Shown: positions 58,591 through 64,000 of the stretch, one piece after another
Layout: each line of letters opens with the position of its first letter
Position numbering within the stretch: the stretch's first letter is position 1
DNA from: Panax quinquefolius
Lineage: Eukaryota; Streptophyta; Magnoliopsida; Apiales; Araliaceae
Length of the DNA stretch: 64,000 bases
NCBI GenBank assembly: GCA_020205615.1
Contig: CM035163.1
Location: forward strand, 46,717,652 to 46,781,651
Direction of reading: 5' to 3'
Position numbers and translations under genes: made by a program
The notes under the pieces: model-generated
Databases searched by the model: none
Seen by the model: only the letters and a program-made list of their open reading frames with translations
What the model was told of the DNA's origin: nothing

Positions 58591-58602
58591 TGGTATCAAA
58601 GT
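58591..58602 (+). other. primer-binding site of element C (tRNA-iMet)
   Basis: TGGTATCAAAGT, two bases after the LTR end; last base differs from A, B and D. Confidence 0.75.
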
Positions 58603-58744
58603 TTAGGGATATGATCCCTGGCTGATATGTGAGACTAGAACTAGGAGGGGAGAGATGGGTAATTCCTTCGCTAGTATGACCTACCTAAGTTTATTTATTA
58701 CTTAATTGGTTGGTCAGAGTATAGGGATAATATGTGGCATGTCA

Positions 58745-59850
58745 ATGACATTCGAGAATGTTGAGATAAGCAATGAAGCACATGAGACTGTTGAGTCACC
58801 AACGATCAATACCCAGGAGAATGTGCATTATGAAGGCAATAATCCTGAGGTAAACAACAACACCGACCAAATGACGAACGACAAAAAATGTTCAGAGGCT
58901 TTCTGAAATTCATGCAACATCAGGCGAGAGAGACTCCTGCCTAAAATGCAGGTGGAAACACTGGAAACTCACGGATGGTCACCGCTAAGTAGTTCAAGGA
59001 GTTGGGACCACCGAAGTTTTGGGGAAAGCCAGAACCACTTAAGGTGGAGACGTGGATAAAGCATATCACCAAGATATTTGATGTCCTAGGATGCTCCGAG
59101 GAGCAAAAGGTTCCCTTTACCACCTTCATGTTTAGAGGAGAGGCAAATTATTGGTGGGAATCTGTAAAGCTTACTCAACCTGACGCACTAAAGATGTCTC
59201 GGGAGAAGTTCTAAGAACTGTTCAACGATAAGTACTTTTTCAAAAGTATTCGTCACATGAAGGAGGTAGAGTTCATCAAGCTGGAGCAAAATAATATGAC
59301 CGTATCGCAGTATGAGGCTAAGTTTGTTGAGTTTGCCCGGTTTGCATCCCATTTGGTTGATAATGAGGAGAGAATAATGTGAATGTTTCTGCGAGGTTTG
59401 AAACTCGAAATACGTCAATACCTCATTTCTTAAAAATTGTGTTTACATATTCAGATGTTGTAAATATGACTTAGTTATTGGAGCACGATAATGAGTCAAC
59501 CCAACCAAGGGAGAGCAGCCGACAAAATGATAATACCAGTGGTAGCAGTCATCGAAGCGGTGACAACAAACGTGGAGGGAATTAACATGTCAGAAATGAT
59601 AACCACTTCGGTGGTAATCATGTCCAAGACAATAGGAGTGAAAATTTCAAAAAGAGGAGATTCAATAATGATAGAAAGACATCAACACCAATAATCATTT
59701 TCAAGGAAGGAGAACGACCACCCGGTTAGATGCTACAAATCTTGGAGGGAGGACACATCATTGGTATGCGCATCAATCTAAAGCGTGTTACAATTGCAGA
59801 AGAGAAGGTCACCTAGCTTGATTTTGTTGTGTAGTGAAGATAAGTCCAGC
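58745..59850 (+). pseudogene. element C gag
   Basis: ATG at 58745 (MTFENVEISNEAHETVES). A frame break near 58885 precedes the core (FWGKPEPLKVETWIKHITKI...ANYWWESVKLTQP), a stop lies at 59212-59214 and others follow. The knuckle region (59740-59830) is damaged: only pieces like CYNCRREGHLA remain. Confidence 0.8.
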
Positions 59851-59883
59851 TGGGGTGGTGACACCAAATGCCGTCCCAGACAA

Positions 59884-60440
59884 GTCAAAGCCGGTAGTTT
59901 AAGGGAGAGCGTTTGTCGTGACCATCCAAAAAGCGAAGAACCCGAACGAGGTTATCACGGGTAAGCTAATCATAAACTCTTGCGAAGTCTATACCTTATT
60001 TGATACCAGTTTTACCCATTCTTTTATTTCACCTACTTGCGCTCAACGTTTAAATTTGACTCCAGAGAAATTAAACTTTGACTTATCTGTTGAAATTCCG
60101 TTGGGAGAAATCTTCATTACATCCACTGTTTATAAGTCTTGTTTGATTTAAATTGGCACCCTTACATTACCTGTTGACCTTATCTCTTTGAAAATACTTG
60201 CATTTGATGTTATTGTAGGGATTGATTGGTTAACTATTCATCATGCAAAAATTAATTATTTTCATAAGGTTGTTAGCTTTCATATTTCTAACCAACCTAT
60301 TATGCGAATTCAAGAAACCAAACCACTAAAGTCAATCAGTGTCATAACAAGCCATAAAGTTATTCGTTTATTAAAAAATGGATCTCAAGCTTTCTTAGCC
60401 CATGTCATGGATTTAAACACAAATACGTCAGATTTGAATG
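59884..60440 (+). pseudogene. element C protease region
   Basis: [19 protein letters not shown] then [17 protein letters not shown]: the catalytic DTG is changed to DTS. 60188 onward reads ILAFDVIVGIDWLTIHHAKI. Stop at 60149-60151. Confidence 0.8.
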
Positions 60441-61700
60441 ATATTTTTATTGTTAATAAGTTTTTTGACGTATTCCCTGAAGAACTTCATGGCCTACCCC
60501 CAGAGCGTGAAATTGAATTTTGTATCGACCTTGAACTCAGTACAAAACCCATTTCCAAAGCCCCATATTGAATGGCTACTATTGAACTTAAGGAGTTAAA
60601 AACCCAACTGCAGGAGTTATTAGACATTAGTTTCATTCGTCCTAATACGTCTCCTTGGGGTGCTCCTGTTCTATTCGTAAAGAAGAAAGATGGGAGTATA
60701 CGACTTTGTATTGATTATCGGGAGTTGAATTATGTCACCTTAAAAATAAAGGTATCCATTGCCTCGCATTGATGACCTGTTTGACCAGTTGCAAGGTGTC
60801 AAATTCTTTTCAAAGATCGATCTTCGTTCCGGATATCATCAGTTGAAGATTAAAACTGATGACATTCCAAATACTGCTTTCAAAACTCGGTACGGGCATT
60901 ACGAATTCCTAATCATGTCTTTTGGATTGACTAATGCTATTGCTGCCTTCATGGATATGATGAACCGAGTATTCAAGGAATATTTAGATCATTTTATGGT
61001 TGTCTTTATTGATGACATTTTCATATACTCCAAGAGCCGTGAAAATTATGAGCAACACTTGAGGTGATACTCCAAAAGCTTCGTGAAAACAAGCTTTTTG
61101 CCAAGTTGAAGAACTTTGAGTTCTGGCTTGAGGAAGTAGCATTCCATGGGCACGTGATATCAAATCATGGAATATCTGTTGACCCAACAAAGATTGAAGC
61201 AATACAAAGCTGGGAGCAACCTAAGTCAGTGACCAAGATACGTAGCTTTCTGGGCTTAGCTGGTTATTATCGGAGATTCGTGGAAGGATTTTCTCGAATC
61301 ACTACTCCATTAACTCGGCTGACTCGAAAAGATATAAAATTCGGTTGGAGCGAGGAATGTGAGAAGAGTTTTAAAGAACTCAAGAGGAGACTCATTTTAG
61401 CACCTATTCTGATAATATCATCTGGTTCGGAGGGATTTGTCATCTACAATGATGCTTCAGGCAGAGGGTTAGGATGTGTTCTCATGCAACATGGGAAAGT
61501 CATAGCCTATGTCTCACGAAAACTTAAAAAATATGAGAGGAATTATTCTACTCATGATCTAGAGTTGACAGCAGTCGTTTTCGCACTAAAGATTTGGAGA
61601 CATTACCTATATGGGGAGAAGGTGGAGATCTATATATACCGATCATAAAATCCTCAAATATTTCTTCACCCAAAAGGAACTCAACATGCGGCAATGACAT
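60440..61700 (+). pseudogene. element C reverse transcriptase and RNase H
   Basis: RT spread over three frames (60572-60772, 60759-61067, 61064-61648): [46 protein letters not shown] (IDD intact), then [17 protein letters not shown]. RNase H is the best preserved in the window: [20 protein letters not shown] with [20 protein letters not shown], although the first catalytic Asp follows an Asn. Frame lost at about 61630. Confidence 0.85.
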
Positions 61701-61879
61701 TGGCTCGAGTTATTGAAAGATTACAATCATACCATTCCATACCATCTTGGAAAAGCGAATGTGGTAGCTTATGCAAGTAAGAGTGCGATATTGTCAACGC
61801 AAAGGCCCATTTTGTACGACTTACAAAGGATGGAGATAGAGTTAAAGACTCCAGGGACCCACGTGATGATGTTAAATAT

Positions 61880-63363
61880 ACATGTAGAACCGAATTTAAT
61901 CGATAAAATTAAAGCTGCTCAAGCTACAGACATGGAGCTGATGCGTATGAGGAAGAAAGTAAAGAAGGTGCTGTTCTAGAAGTAAGAATCTATGAAAAAG
62001 GAATACTTCGAGTCATCTCTAAACTTTGTATTCCTAACTACTCTAATTTGATGTATAAAATCATGATGGAGGCACACAACACACCGTTTACAATCCATCC
62101 TGGGAGTACCAAAATGTATCATGATCTTCGACATACATTTTGGTGAAGCAATATGAAGAGAGAGATAACGGAGTTTATCTCAAGGTGTTTAACTTGTCAA
62201 CGTGTCAAGGAAGAGCATCAAGTGCCAAAAGGACTATTGCAACCACTTGAAATTCCAGAATGGAAGTGGGAGCACTTTACCATGGATTTCGTTATTAGTC
62301 TTCCCAAGGTTTCTCAAGGAATATATGCGATTTGGGTCATTGTCGATAGATTGACCAAGTCAGCTCATTTCTTACCTATACGAGAAACTTATTCACTTGA
62401 ACGTCTTGCTCGTATTTACATAAATGAGATTGTGAGACTGCATGGTATGCCAGTATCCATAGTTTCTGATCGAGACCCAAGATTCACTTCACAGTTTTGG
62501 GTTAGTTTGCGAGAAAGCTATGTACGCGGATTTACGATTTAGTTCAAAGATATCACCCTTGAGCGAGCAGGCGATCGAAGAGGACTATTCAAACTCTTGA
62601 AGATCTATTAAGACTCTGTGTCCTTGACTTCAAAGGAAGTTGGTATAAGTTCTTGTCATTGGTGGAATTATCCTACAATAACAGTTATAAAGCAAGTATC
62701 GGCATGGCTCCATTCGAGGCGTTGTATAGACGCAAGTGTTGTTCTCCAGTATAATGGGATGAGGTAGGTGAAGAAACGTTGTTAGTACCAGAATTGGTAC
62801 GCATGACAACGAAAAAGATACAAGTGATCCGGCAACGTATAAAAACCTCACAAGATCGACAAAAGAGTTATGCTGATCTTCATCGAAAGGACGTGGAATT
62901 CAATGTTGGAGATCATGTGTTGTTACGTGTTGCTCCATGGAAAGGAGTTACAAGATTTGGAAAGATAGGAAAGCTCAATCTTTGATTCATTGGCCCATTT
63001 GAAATCCTCGATCGAGTAAGAACTGTGGCCTATAGACGCGCTTTACCGCTAAATATGTCTCGTGTTCATAACGTTTTTCACATATCTATGTTACGTAAAT
63101 ATGTGGAAGACCCAAACCATATTATTGAATTAGAACCAGACGAGATAGCGGAAGACTTAACGTATGAAGAGGTACCTGTTAAAATCTTGGATAAGAAGGA
63201 ACACATTATACGCTCTAAGGTTATACCTCAAGTCAAAGTTTTGTGGAGAAACTACGATGTTGAGGAAATGACCTGGGAGTTAGAATCTGAAATAAAATCA
63301 AGGTATCCTCACCTCTTCGACATACCAGGTACGTACACCAATTTTGAGGACGAAATTTCATAA
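61880..63363 (+). pseudogene. element C integrase with intact chromodomain
   Basis: HHCC region near 62060-62200 (FISRCLTCQRVKEEHQVPKG), core 62260-62700 with MDFVISLPKVSQGIYAIWVI and IVSDRDPRFTSQFW, broken at about 62520-62600 and at a TAA near 62752. The C-terminal ORF 63025-63363 is whole: SRVHNVFHISMLRKYVEDP and chromodomain VLWRNYDVEEMTWELESE, ending DIPGTYTNFEDEIS just before the polypurine tract. Confidence 0.85.
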
Positions 63364-63374
63364 GAAGGGGAGGT
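63362..63374 (+). other. polypurine tract of element C
   Basis: AAGAAGGGGAGGT directly before TGTAAGACCCC at 63375; its first three bases overlap the pol stop codon TAA. Confidence 0.75.
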
Positions 63375-63763
63375 TGTAAGACCCCAACTTTTATGAATAA
63401 AGATTAAATTTTCTCTAAATATTATTTTTAAATATTATGGTGTGGATTTGATATAATGTTATAGTTGTGGGTAATATTTAAAAAAATTTACAAAGTAAGC
63501 AAGTTGTCATAAAATATTCGATTGGTTGGGGAATATTCATTTTATCAGAGAATATTCGTACGACGGCACAATCATTGGTGGACCCCACAACAGAATTATT
63601 GTCGGAGTTAGAAAACAATAGAAATATCTTTTTATAAAAATAACGGCGAAAGTTATATCGTTAACTATTAAAATAGTCATTGATAAAAGTTCAGTAATAC
63701 GCGTGGTTGTATAGTAGCACACGGTATTGTACAGTATCTTTGATTATTGATGCTTACGTGAGA
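63375..63763 (+). repeat. 3' LTR of element C, first 389 bp
   Basis: Matches 55607-55990 without the MITE, then stops. Confidence 0.8.
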
Positions 63764-64000
63764 AGGCACGCTGGGTTTTACATGAGGTTTATCTAGGACT
63801 TCTCACGGATAACCAAACCCCTGTGTACACTTTTGGAAAAGGACATACCTTTTCAATTTGATAAAGCTTGCCTGAGTGCTTTTGATCTATTAAAGGAAAA
63901 ACTTATTTCGGCTCCTATTGTGGTAGCCCCTGACTGGACCTTTCCTTTTGAGCTAATGTGTGATGCAAGTAATTTTTCTATTGGGGAGGTGCTAGGGCAA
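63764..64000 (+). pseudogene. Athila/Tat-type RT/RNase H fragment
   Basis: Plus frame reads HAGFYMRFI, a stop, DFSRITKPLCTLLEKDIPF, then KEKLISAPIVVAPDW and FELMCDASNFSIG at the window edge. This is the RT connection and RNase H start of the Athila/Tat branch of Ty3/gypsy (compare HAGFYRRFIKDFS and PFELMCDASD), different from the chromovirus RNase H in A, B and C. The first RNase H Asp is in CDAS. One in-frame stop; it continues beyond the window. Confidence 0.8.

Larger units (their letters stand above)
55607..63763 (+). mobile_element. element C: Ty3/gypsy chromovirus, 3' end lost
   Basis: Plus-strand relative of A and B: 5' LTR 55607-58588, interior 58589-63374, 3' LTR 63375-63763 (only its first 389 bp). 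The break falls after GCTTACGTGAGAAG (equivalent to 55978 in the 5' LTR), where an unrelated gypsy pol begins. All main domains can be followed, but gag, protease, RT and integrase each carry stops or shifts. Confidence 0.85.

Overview
This window is nuclear DNA of a flowering plant, most likely a eudicot. It is AT-rich and contains one clearly intact host gene in a landscape of nested LTR retrotransposons and small DNA transposons. The host gene is a SHINE/WIN1-type AP2/ERF transcription factor (52768-54553, two exons, 203 aa). Its protein reads as a eudicot orthologue, but the sequence alone does not fix the species. I saw no rRNA, tRNA or CRISPR array.

Layout. 1-14219: the remains of an unassigned minus-strand retroelement. 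An LTR-like end and polypurine tract lie at 1-1457, followed by a roughly 1,000-codon broken ORF. A 3.0-kb solo LTR (3110-6141, TSD ACCTG) splits that ORF. The other side, rich in CTACGA motifs, is split by a 3.9-kb CACTA-like transposon (8905-12797, TSD ATT) that carries fragments of host genes: actin, a DUF863-type gene and at least one further exon-like piece. 14220-38378: a minus-strand Ty3/gypsy chromovirus (element A; long LTRs, initiator-tRNA-Met primer site, chromodomain; probably Tekay/Del). Two further elements are nested inside it: E (16932-23331, a non-autonomous Athila/Tat-like element, TSD AGCTT) and D (30102-38070, a non-autonomous relative of A with an acidic coiled-coil ORF in place of most of gag-pol). 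38636-48986: element B, a plus-strand relative of A with a truncated 3' LTR. 48987-55606: the low-copy island. It holds a hAT-like element with exon-like fragments, a duplicated TATA-bearing repeat, a Tourist MITE, the SHINE gene, a MULE-type MITE and a second LTR fragment. 55607-63763: element C, a third chromovirus copy, with a CACTA MITE in its 5' LTR and a 3' LTR cut off after 389 bp. 63764-64000: RT/RNase H of an unrelated Athila/Tat element.

A, B, C and D share LTR ends (TGTAAGACC... and ...GGGGGCGTCACA), the primer site and the polypurine tract, but their LTR interiors are built from different repeat modules. Every gag-pol copy is broken, so any movement would need proteins supplied from elsewhere. 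The most unusual items are the gene-capturing CACTA element, the D element with its novel ORF, and the modular LTRs.
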